A stretch of DNA of 64,000 nucleotides from Glutinoglossum americanum (Eukaryota > Ascomycota > Geoglossomycetes > Geoglossales > Geoglossaceae): positions 60,299-124,298 of the forward strand of contig JAGHQL010000065.1 of the NCBI GenBank assembly GCA_020080175.1. Reading direction: 5' to 3'. The notes under the pieces were generated by a model, which was not told the DNA's origin, ran no database searches, and was given only the letters and a program-made list of their open reading frames with translations. The position numbers and the translations under genes were made by a program. Shown one piece after another: positions 33,810-43,393 of this stretch (positions are counted from its first letter, which is position 1; the number at the start of each line of letters is the position of its first letter).

Positions 33810-34589
33810 CTAGTCCATGTAAAAGTCGCCCTTAAGAATTCGTTCTTGGAAGTGATCGGGCACTCTGGACGTAGGAGGAATGGTGTTTGCTGGTGCCGGC
33901 ATGCTGGCGGCGCTTGGGGCCCTCTGCCGGGCACTGGCAGCGGCATTGGAGACTGCACTGGAGGACTTCTCGACGTTGCTCTCAGCCCGAGACCTGAGCT
34001 GCTCAGACCAATTGAAACCTTCGCCTGAGCGACGCGAAGACATGTCAGACTTCATTCTGGGAGAACGACTGGTTTTGCTAGTGCTTGCACTTGCGGATGA
34101 GGACAAACCTCGACCATTAGCAGTCGGGGAAGAAACCAAAGTGGAGGCTCTACCATTAGCCGCATTGCCATTTCCTGCCCGCACATCCCTCAGCGCCTTC
34201 GCGCCGAAACTCATGCGACGTGCAAAAGGCGAGGCCGGAGGCGGGCCAGCAGCATCTCCTTCCTCAATGACATTCTCATCGAGCGTAGTGGCAGTGCCCA
34301 TGGAGGATGTTGAGCCAACGCTCGTATTGCTTTCTCGTCGGGCTCTAAACGGCGATGTCTGGGTTGGAGATGTTCCAGACAACCCAAGCGTCGTCAAGGA
34401 CATCCGACGGCGATTCTGGGCCTGAGCATTGGCCGCGGCGGAAGTGATTGGGCCGGGATAAGCGGAAGTCGCAGTAGTAGAGGGTGTGCGTACGAATAGC
34501 TCCGAAAAGGTCTGACCGGGAGAGAATGAGGCACGGCGACGATGCGAAGCCGATGTTGGAGACGGAGGAGAGTCGTTGCCGTCGGACAT
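33810..34589 (-). CDS. Conserved Ser-rich fungal protein of unknown function
   Basis: A single exon of 259 aa starting MSDGNDSPPSPTSASHRRRA. The open frame extends further upstream, but its translation there is low-complexity leader (HCHCHCLCLC) and not protein-like. Conserved blocks: RRASFSPGQTFSELFVRTPS, RRRMSLTTLGLSGTSPTQTS, FARRMSFGAKALRDVR, GEGFNWSEQLRSRAE and the terminal DHFQERILKGDFYMD. Several RRxS motifs suggest phosphorylation by basophilic kinases. I recognise it as a Pezizomycotina-wide family without a firm function. Its 5' side faces a long purine-rich microsatellite region. Confidence 0.75.
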   Translation of the reverse strand: MSDGNDSPPSPTSASHRRRASFSPGQTFSELFVRTPSTTATSAYPGPITSAAANAQAQNRRRMSLTTLGLSGTSPTQTSPFRARRESNTSVGSTSSMGTATTLDENVIEEGDAAGPPPASPFARRMSFGAKALRDVRAGNGNAANGRASTLVSSPTANGRGLSSSASASTSKTSRSPRMKSDMSSRRSGEGFNWSEQLRSRAESNVEKSSSAVSNAAASARQRAPSAASMPAPANTIPPTSRVPDHFQERILKGDFYMD

Positions 34590-37500
34590 GGTTAGTTGCA
34601 AAAAGCGGGGGTTGATGACGACTTGTGATAACAAAGAGGGTGGCAGCAAAAAGAGGCTGCAGAAGAGGGATTGGCAGAGGCAGAGGCAGAGGCAGTGGCA
34701 GTGGCAGTGGCAGTGGGTGGTATTATTAATGGTACAGGTTGAAAGTTTGCGGGCGATGAGTGAATGAGGCGTCGATAAAGTGAAGTTGAACGATAAGGGT
34801 GTTGGAAGGCGAAGGGAGAGTGAGGAAAGTGCGGGACGGATATTTTTTGGAAGCGAGGCGAGGCCAAGGCGTTGCTGGCGTTGTCGGACGCCGTTTGGAG
34901 TTGTCGGTTGCGGACTGGCGAACAACCTCACAAAGAGAGTGCAAGACGGGGCAGAGGGGAGCAGTTGGGTCAGGCGTCTGGCGGAAATTCCTATGTCGGC
35001 GGGGGAGGGAAGAGGATCGATTATATATGATGAATGCAGCGCGGCAGCAGAGCTGAGGGCAACGAGACGAAAAGAATCGAAAGGAAATGAAAGATAAGAA
35101 AGTCAAAGGGAATGAGAGGGGGGAGAAAGCTGAGGGGGGGAGTTGGAGAGGTCCCAAGTCCAGAAGTGAGGAGCGAGAGAGAGAGGGAGGGAGAGGGGGA
35201 AGGGAGAGGGTGCGAGAGGGAGCGAGCGCGAGGAGGGGGGGAGAAAGAAAGAGAGGGAAAAAGAAGGGAAAAAGAGGTCGTTCTTGGGCAGAAGGATCGG
35301 CGAATCGAATCCTGGGCCGGATCAGCCAAGCGACGTATGTACGCAGCTCTTCGGTCAATCAAATCAATCGGTTCAGTCAATCAATCGATAGTTCGAATCT
35401 AGATGAAGCAAGATATCCAGTTGAATGGCATGCGAGGTGTGTGGATCCGGTGGCGCTGATCAAAGATCCCCCCCTCACGTCTCAACGCTCCCTACGTATG
35501 CTCCCTACGCATGTACGTATGTATGTATGTGTGTGTGTATGTATGTATGGGACCATATAGCTAATCGTAAGGCTAATTGGGCGGCCTTGGCACACGAATG
35601 AACGGCCGATCTAATGCAAGTGCGGGGAGGGGAGAGTGAGAGAGAGAGAAAGAGAGGGAGAGAGAGGGAGAAAGAGAGGGAGAGAGAGAGGGAGAGAGAT
35701 AGAGAAGAGACATGAGACGTGACAGAGAGGCGAGCCCCGAAGCACGCATCGTATGTACCACATACGATGCATACACGCACATACGATTACTATCGATATA
35801 CGCGGTGGGAGAGTAGAGTAGCGGGTGGGTAGTAATGCGTTAGGGTTAGAGTAGAGTAGTACATGGTAGCGTTATCGTTTAGCATCAGCATGAGCACTGA
35901 GCATTGAGCATTGAGCATTCAGCATTGGCACCAGCACCAGCATTACATGTATTAGCATCGGCGCGGGGAAGTTTGTTTGTTCTTATTATGTGGTACGTGG
36001 GTTTGAGCTTGTGGTGGTGGTGGTGGTGGTCATGGCGCGTTTTACAGGGATGTGGGTGTGGCCTGCAATGTGCGTGTGCGCGTGTGTTTACGAACGGGGG
36101 GGAAGGTGTAGGGGAGAAAGAAAGAGAGAGAGAGAGAGCGAGAGAGAGAGCGAGAGAGAGAGCGAGAGAGAGAGAGAGAAAGGGAGGGGAGAGAGGAGAG
36201 GGAAAAGGGGAGAGGTGGTATAGAGCTCTCTCTCTCTTTCTCTCTCTCTTTACGTAATTGGTTGGTCAGTCTAGGGTTGAAGGTGCGAGAAAGAGAGAGA
36301 AAGGTTGGATCGGCAGAAGAGGCGCGAGAGGAGCGAGAGGAGCGAGAGGAACGGGTCTAGGGCGTGTCTGGCACAACGGGTGTCTGGGGTGTGTGCATCT
36401 GGGGTGTGTGTGAGTGTGTGTGTGTGTGAGCGTGTGTGTGTGAGCATGTGTGTGTGCGTGTGCGTGTGTGCGTGTCTGGAGTGTAGGGATCCGGGGTGCA
36501 CAACAAGTACTTATTCCGTCCGTACATGCGCTTCGTAGGGTCCGAGAGAGCAAAAGGGAAAAAAGGGAAAAAAGGGAAAAAAAGGAAAAAAAGGTGGGGA
36601 GAAGGAGGGGGAAAGGGCGACAGGGATCAGGGGCCGGGGCCGCAGCAGCTATTTTGCCCGAATTGCGTTGCGGGGCCCGGAATACACCCCATACGACGCA
36701 CCAGCCATACAGCGCTCCAGCCGTACACTCGATCAACGCACCAGCCGTACACTCGATCAACGCACCAGCTCCCTCAGATCCATGTCGGTCTACGCAGGCC
36801 AAGACTTTGCGCATGACGGCCGAAAAAACATCCCATATTATTTTCGCGGCTAAAACGGGAGAGAATGTGGGGAAGAAACCCAATCTCTCTCTCTCTCTCG
36901 CGCTCTCTCTGTCTCTCCGTCTCTCCGTCTCTCCGTGTCTCTCTGTCTCTGCCCCCTTCTCCTTGCTTTATCTCACACACCCACACCCAACTCCGCCCTA
37001 AACTAGCCAGCTGAACCAAACTAGCGGAACCAAACCTAACCTCCCCCACCACCACCACCACCACACCACGCCGAGAGAAACTCAAACTCAACCCTCCTTT
37101 CTCTCTCTCCCTCTCTTCTCTCCCCACAACCAGACCCTAACCCAAAAAAAAAAGTGTGTGAATAAAGGAACCAGAAAACCAGCTCTTCTCCGCGGAACCG
37201 GAAGCGCACGCACGCACGCACGCGCTAACGTAGGTACGGGCATCCGGCGGAAAACAAAGGAAGGTCTTTTATATATATATATATGATTTTCTCTATTTAT
37301 CTATCTATCCAGATAAAAAGCAAACGTCCCCCACACATCTGCGGTGGGCGACGGTCCAAGAGGAGGAGGGAAAGGTCAGCCCCGGTCGACCAGCATACAC
37401 ACCCGTGATATCGCTTAGCTTTTCACCTTGTTTTTTTTTTTTTTTTTTTTTTTTTTTCAAAAGAAACATCCGCAATTACATCATCGATACCCAGTTCAGA

Positions 37501-37979
37501 TGTATATATATATACATTTTTGTGTCGAAAAAACGTATACCTTCTAGATTGTTCTTTTTAATCCTGGGTGCACGTGCGCACATGCCTTTACTTTGAATTG
37601 GGAGAGGGAATTTGGGGGGGATGCATACGGGAGGTCTTTCCTGAACACACACACACGGTCGAATGAATGAACATCGACGGCAACGGTGGGTGATCTTTGT
37701 GAAAAAAAAAAAAACGGGCTAGAATTAACTAAAGCCTCGGACGCCACAGAACTAGCAAAACCAAAAAAACATCACCGTCAAAACTATTAATTTAGGCGCC
37801 CTGATATCTCTCGAGGTGGGGAAAGGGAGAGAAGGGGGGGGGCAACTGTTTAGCTACATGCTCATCGCCACCCAACGAAAAAAAGTATCTTGATCCCCAC
37901 GGCGACACTCCTCCAAGGACCGCGCGGGCGGCGCCGAGGTTCGCGATATTACCGGTCGAAGGAACGTTAAAAATCTCTT
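34590..37979. repeat. 3.4 kb microsatellite-rich gene-free region
   Basis: No conserved coding frame. Tracts include GGCAGA/GGCAGT repeats 34672-34717; GA-rich DNA about 35100-35290, 35626-35707 and 36117-36210; (GTAT/GT)n 35514-35549; GAGCATT repeats 35890-35925; (GGT)n 36012-36031; CT runs 36222-36251 and 36883-36950; (GT)n with variants 36404-36477; AAAAGGG repeats 36548-36593; a 24-nt tandem 36717-36764; (CCA)n 37047-37065; (GCAC)n 37202-37222; (TA)n 37269-37283; and 27 T at 37431-37457. Much of 35.1-36.2 kb is purine-rich on the plus strand. Long frames here are repeat translations, not genes. Confidence 0.85.
36717..36764 (+). repeat. Two perfect 24-nt tandem copies
   Basis: The unit begins CCAGCCGTACACTCG and ends ATCAACGCA. 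A third partial copy (CCAGC) follows and a decayed copy precedes it. Confidence 0.85.
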
Positions 37980-39712
37980 TCAGAGCAGTGCATATTCTCG
38001 AGCCCACCCGAACCCCTCCCTCGCGTCCGTCTTCGAGTCCGCATATTCGAAAGCTGCCGCGTTCAGCTGGAGTTGCGAGTCCTCCGGCCCAGGTAAACCG
38101 GTTCCCGTTGAACGCCACGTCGACCGCTCGGTCTGCCAACAACGACCGTTGCCGTCCCGACCCTGCTGTGCGGGAGGCGATTTCGGTCTCAGATCCTCAA
38201 TTTCTTGGTCGAATTTGACCAACCACCCCAGTTCTTTCGCGACGGATTCCCAGTCCTCGATGTTGAAATTGGTCTCCAATATCTCCGGACCGACGCTGAC
38301 CCAGCCACGACGCATTGAAGCCTCGTTGGCAAAGATGTGCAAACGTCTCCGCCCTAACGCGAGGTTTTCTATCACGTCGTATATCAAAGGTGGGAGGCCA
38401 ACGCAGTCTATTCGCGCTTCGTCAGAGAAATATGCCCTCGAAGTGTTCGCAGGATAGTGATGAGGGAAGGTGATCTGGGGTGATTTACCTGCAGATATTA
38501 TTACGTCTGGATCGATGTTGGAGTGAACTATATGTCCGTCCGTTGAACTAGAGACATCAGCAATATACTTGGGGTTGGGCCCGTGCACAGTGAAAGTACC
38601 GTTTCATTTTCCCGTTCATCCCGATTAAGCAGAATCTAGTCGTACGGTCAAAGAGTGTCGATTGCTCGGGAGGGTTGTCTGTATTTAGGCAGCCTCGTGC
38701 ATTTCTGCGCCCTCCCGCGCCCCAGGCGTTAGCCGTCACACAGTATGGCGGTGTGGCGGACTCGCTGCCAGATTTGAGGGGAGTGAATCTCAGGAAATCT
38801 TCCACAGATAACCCAAAATCAGGAGACCCGTTGGGAAACCCCAGGTCCTTTAGCAGCGGTAGCAACATCTCTCCTGGCAGATCTAGTAGCTCTGCTTCTT
38901 CCTGCAGCTTGTGCGTGGGGCTTTTCGTCGGCTTAATTAACCCAAAATATGCCAGCCGTTCCACCGTCCTAAACCCCCATTCTTGCATAATGTCAGAACA
39001 TAGCTCTATCTCACTGGAATCTCGGACCCATAAGAAGCAGAATGCCGGCTTTGTCGTCAGTTCTCTGATAGGGAGATCTCGAAGTGCCTCCGTGCTGACC
39101 TCTGATGGTGGAGGCGATACCAGGACTGTGTCAAAGACTAACGGGTCTGCCCCGGTCACCCAGGGATGGGTATTATCGTATGGCGTCACAAGTTGCCTGG
39201 TTAAATGTGTGTGGAATTCGTTATTGCCGGTCAATATAAGCGATTGCTGGAAGGGTCTATTTGGAGGATAATGCTGCCTGCAACCTTATGTTAGCCGTCG
39301 ACTCAAGTCGATTTTAAACGGTTGCTTTGAATGCGCACTTTAGAGCTGCTCCGTTGGCGTAGCTGTTCGCTGGTAATCGTCTGCGACACCCTTCGAGCCG
39401 ATTCAACAGTCCCTTCAAATCGGGTTCCGTATTTACAAACGGATACCAAGATACACCCCAGCCCCTGTTTCCCGGCCCGCATCCGGAGATGTCGTACTCC
39501 GCCTCATCCACTGTCCGTTGCTTCAAACCGACGAGCTTGATTTGCTTCGGAAAGCCTTCGAAACGGGCAAGGCGATTTTCTTGGTGCTCCCAGGCAACAT
39601 TTCGGACTGATGCAACAGGAGGTAACCCTGTAATGGCACTGAGAAGATTTGCATCGCTCGAAATAGATGTGGAAAGCCCCGAGCTCTCTAGGCTTTCTTT
39701 CAGCTCATCCAT
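37980..39712 (-). CDS. KAR4: MT-A70 family protein, Kar4/METTL14-like
   Basis: Four exons, 39712-39339, 39277-38600, 38547-38489 and 38407-37980, encode 512 aa. Family features: TGADPLVFDTVLVSPPPSE where active enzymes have DPPW; FCFLWVRDSSEIELCSDIMQ; EWGFRTVERLAYFGLIK; and across the exon 2/3 junction GMNGKMKR-STDGHIVHSNID. NLALGRRRLHIFANE and MRRGWVSVGPEILETNFN follow. These match the Kar4/METTL14 clade, the non-catalytic partner of the Ime4 mRNA m6A methyltransferase and, in yeast, a karyogamy regulator. I placed an 81-nt intron (38488-38408) within VIISA-DCVGLPP; it has no stop if retained. The start chosen is MDELKESLESS; an in-frame ATG 93 nt upstream exists. Confidence 0.78.
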
Positions 39713-39953
39713 GTTCGACAAGGTTCGAAGTGATTGAAGAGTAGAGGTTTGAATGAAAGATTGAAACGTAGTCTTAGATTTGTGGTGAAGAGAAGGAATC
39801 TGCATTGAACGCTCTAGCCGATTAGGTAACGTAGACTACGGACGCGACCATATCTACAAAGTCAATGCTCCAAGCCATATTTCCAACATGAGAAAAATCC
39901 TCATGCTTTGATCATCAGTATCTGTTATGTCTCTGGTCAGTAAGACCGAGAAA

Positions 39954-40972
39954 TCATTCGCATCGCATTCTACAAACCTCATTTAAAGCCTGCATATCCA
40001 ACAGTGCCATCTTCTTCTGCTGTATATATCTTTGTCTAACGACATGCCTTCCTCTGGAGAGCATACCTGTAGACATCGATGAAGATGCGTTCGCCCTCTC
40101 GGGTTCCGCCGAATCGATGGCGACTGCCTTCAGTAGAGGATCCTGTGCTGATGGCGACTGTTCACTACACTCCTCCATTTTCCCGGCTGCGACTTGTTCC
40201 TTCGCTATCTGGCGTTTTGTACTCCTCCTCCCGCGTCGCTCAAGTCTTCGGTTCTTCTTTTTCTCCTTATCTTCCTTGCTTTTCACTTCCTTTTCCCCGG
40301 CTTGGGCTTTATCAGGCTTGTCAGCAGACCGCTGCCGGCTATCACCACACTCGTCGCTTTGCTTCTCGACCTTTCTTCTCCCCTTTCCTTCGGAATATTC
40401 TTCATTTCCTGCAGTTCCCTCCGCAGTTCTGCCCATAGGTGCTGTAGGCTCCTGGGGTCGGCCAGTTTCGTCATCTGCGGGTTCCTCTCGAATTTTATCT
40501 CCCACCAGAAGTCCTCCCTTGACAAATTTGATCGAGCCCCATCGATTTTCCATATAAATTTCTCGCCGAACGTCTTCCCTAGACTTCCGCTCCTTATCAA
40601 CTTCCTCCTCAGTCTTGCCATTTAGTCTTCCCAATAACCCTTGAAAGGCACTTAGACCAGTACATTCGCCTTCGACCTGTCCACTCCCTCTTTTAGCGCC
40701 GAGGCCTAGATTGTCATCTTTTAAAGCAATCCGAATATGAGATGCACTTGCTGCAGAATGGAACTGCGCATGAGGAGCATTTTTGGCTCCCAGATATGTT
40801 CCTGGAGTCCAACCCTGCGCGGTGAGAATCTTATGCCCAAAATTGTTGGTTGATCGAGACCAATTGGTATTATTGGGATCATGAGATATTTTTGTGCGCC
40901 TGTGATCGGTCAGAGACTGTTTAAACTCGAGCGGAATTATCAAACATACTTGCGAGGGCCGGCAAGACCCAT
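39954..40972 (-). CDS. PXR1: G-patch protein Pxr1 / PinX1-like
   Basis: Two exons, 40972-40950 and 40899-39954, encode 322 aa. The spliced start gives MGLAGPRKRTKISHDPNNTN, the family signature. The G-patch follows (NFGHKILTAQGWTPGTYLGA), then DDNLGLGAKRGSGQVEGECT and GLSAFQGLLGRLNGKTEEE. A Lys/Arg/Glu-rich, KKE/D-repeat-like region and a conserved end (RHVVRQRYIQQKKMALLDMQ) complete it. Pxr1 works in the nucleolus in rRNA and snoRNA maturation, activating the helicase Prp43, and can inhibit telomerase. Its ATG lies about 270 bp from the divergent small coiled-coil gene. Confidence 0.93.
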
Positions 40973-41245
40973 TGCAATGGAAGGCACTCGTTGAGAGATC
41001 TTTGAACGAAGGCACGAACTTCGCACTTTGTGGGCAAAAGTTTGTTTTTCTCCGAGGTTCTAGTTTCTCGTGACACATTCTGCGTGCAATTGTGTTTACT
41101 CGGTACTTCGTATTTTACGGTATGTAACACGAGCCGAGTCCTGTCGCTTAGACTTGCTCTCCCAACTTTATCTGCGGTTTTTCTATAAGCTCAGGACGAA
41201 ACATTCAAGGCCTGCAAGAGGGCGTATACTGGAGTAGAACTAGCA

Positions 41246-41863
41246 ATGGTTGATACCAATGACAATGCCGAGTCAACGCCAGGCTCTCCTAACTCTGAAC
41301 AAGACTTGGACGTTGCACAGATAATGGAGAATATGATGAGCTCTGTCCGTCGACCCTTTCCTCTTTCCTCCCATCGTTACACTCAATACCCCAACTCAAG
41401 CTTTAGAACCAACTACTACCTCCTATGATTTACTTTAGAACGTCTCCTAACACCGCCCCTTCTCTCTAGTCACGCAAGCGCCGCGACACAAAGCGCAGGT
41501 CAATCGAAGCTGAGTATGGGAAGCGTATGACTGAGATCAAGAGACGTATCGAAACTATCCACAACAGCCATAAACAGAGGATGTGTGCCACCCATAGCCG
41601 CTAAAGCTTGTCGCAATTGGCTCGCGCGAGAGTGGCTCTGCGTTCCTGACATCCCAGAAAAGCTCCAGGTCCCATAGAACACAACTGGAGAGGGTATCTG
41701 CGCTTGTTAAGAGCATGTCGTGTCCTGGCCTCCAGCGCTAGTGATATATTAACAACTTATAGAGCGTCTGTCAATTGAGTCCAAAATCGCAGCAGCTCTA
41801 AGGGCACTAGAGGCAGATTGCTTAGAAATAGCAAGTAGCCGGTCAGACCATTCCCAGGAATAG
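41246..41863 (+). CDS. Small coiled-coil protein, unknown, last exon tentative
   Basis: Exon 1 (41246-41344) gives MVDTNDNAESTPGSPNSEQ and DVAQIMENMMSS. Exon 2 (41470-41582) adds SRKRRDTKRRSIEAEYGKRM and TEIKRRIETIHNSHKQR. Exon 3 from 41678 continues ITQLERVSALVKSM. A further coding stretch (ERLSIESKIAAALRALEADC, stop at 41861) looks like the last exon, but I could not join it with a canonical splice in frame. Overall it is an acidic N-terminus followed by a basic coiled coil with Leu/Ile heptads. Similar small fungal proteins exist to my recollection without known function. The first two junctions keep frame; the 3' end is unresolved, or the gene may be damaged. Confidence 0.5.
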
Positions 41864-42664
41864 ACAATGCTAAGTTCCCGACATATAGGCTTATGAGATG
41901 GAGAACATCATATCGGGGCGGCTAAATGACCTGGATGACTTCCCTGTGGCCAGGAAGAAAATGTCAAAGGCAATTTAACCCTAGGAGAGTCAATGTTAAT
42001 GTCTTGTGGCTGGACTATAGGGATACGTTTGAAGCATAGTAACCTATGCTTTAGAGCGTGGGCCGAATAGTTTATGGGTTGATTTGCTGGCTCGAGGACT
42101 ACAGTACGCCGGCCGCGAGACATGGGATTGAATAGATCGCTGACAGTAGGATTTTGATCAGTCTGATAGGCCGAAAGGTTGCAACCCTGAATAGCTAGTA
42201 TTAATACACGGCTTATGGTTCGTGGCCCGACGCCGTCATCAGGAGGCCCTCCTGCCTCGAGTAGGAAAGTGAAAGTCGAAAGACATAGAATCTGCGCGTG
42301 ATCTTATAAGCCTAGGGCTCGCTGCTCAAGGCACATACATAGCAAGGAGCAACCCAATATCACTTTTCGTGTTACCCTGCAGCGTTATCTGGCCGACCAG
42401 GTCCCTATTGTTCGGCAAGGATTATTTTGATGCGATAAACGTCCTATGGTACAATCGATGTTGGGGACCCTTGCTAGCATTATGTAATCCCACTCAACTC
42501 AGCGAGAACTCCCTCCTACGAAGTTGGTGCCTATTCCTCACGTCCTCACTTCGCTGAACGAGTAAAGCCCTCGTCTCCTCACCAGTATCGGCCCTTTGTT
42601 CAACCTAGCCTCCACCTTTGTGCGCTAGATCGAAACCCTCTACTGCCGTATAACCTTTCGAGGC
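41864..42664. other. Intergenic, nothing recognised
   Basis: An 800 bp stretch with no conserved frame or RNA. It contains the promoter for the small protein at 42665. Confidence 0.4.
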
Positions 42665-43063
42665 ATGTGTCTGGTGAAAGTAAAGCAAGAGAGGGAAGAG
42701 GAGGTCGTGATACCCAATCGAATAGCCCGTCCCACGCATCATACAACTACGACCATAATTGAGGATAGGCCTCACCCCCATATCGAACGGCCTCCGGTGA
42801 TAGCGCAATATTCACCACAGTCGAGTATCATATCTATTCGGAGTCATGAACGACGACATTCACCGCCTCACGGTACCTATCGCTACGTAGACGCCCGGGC
42901 ATCGGCAGGGAGAGTGAGGGATGACGAGTACTACGAGAACCCACGCAGGTCAGGGAGTGTCATTTACGTCAACCCGAGACACTCCACCGCCTCCTATCGG
43001 TCAGGAAGAGAACGGGTGGTGGTTGTAGATGACTATGGCAATCGGCGGGAGTATTACCGGTAG
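42665..43063 (+). CDS. Small MCLVK-type conserved fungal protein
   Basis: A single exon of 132 aa: MCLVKVKQEREEEVVIPNRI followed by an Arg/His/Ser/Tyr-rich disordered region with repeated HERRHSPP, RRSGSVIYV and RSGRERVVVV motifs, and the tail YGNRREYYR. Very short proteins starting MCLVK with an acidic VVIP/VVPAR segment recur in filamentous ascomycetes, as I recall; the function is unknown. No signal peptide or membrane segment is visible. Confidence 0.65.
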   Translation: MCLVKVKQEREEEVVIPNRIARPTHHTTTTIIEDRPHPHIERPPVIAQYSPQSSIISIRSHERRHSPPHGTYRYVDARASAGRVRDDEYYENPRRSGSVIYVNPRHSTASYRSGRERVVVVDDYGNRREYYR

Positions 43064-43393
43064 GAGATCGGTGAGGGGTTCAAGGAGGCTTCATCAATGG
43101 TCTTGAATCTTGCGAACATTTCTGCACGAGATCCACGAGTTCCCTTTTCCGCGTCGAACTTTGGAGTCCCACAGGGTGGGGAATTTTCCGTAAGTCCTGC
43201 CCATTAAATTCGGGGCAGGATATCCCATTGTGCTTAGCCATACTGAATCAAAACCTAGCAAGGATTTATGATTCTGCATATACATCCATCTCTGTTTCTA
43301 ACGCAATCTATATGAGCGCCGATCTTTCTGCACATATACATCACTAGCCGCCCAGCCGCTTTTATGGACGTATCGTAGTAACATACATTGTCT
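43064..43393. other. Intergenic, convergent 3' ends
   Basis: A 330 bp gap with no gene seen. Confidence 0.5.

Noticed and set aside
35380-35410. GTTCGAATC, T-arm-like tRNA motif
   Set aside because: Flanking bases do not pair into a stem and no anticodon arm or acceptor stem is found upstream.
35838-35852. TTAGGGTTAGAG, telomere-like sequence
   Set aside because: Only about one and a half units of TTAGGG; no array.
35087-37127. Long Arg/Glu, Ser/Leu and Val/Cys-rich frames
   Set aside because: They are translations of GA, CT and GT microsatellites.
40079-40625. Plus-strand frames of 119-146 codons
   Set aside because: Antisense to Pxr1, whose Lys/Glu-rich codons leave open frames on the other strand.
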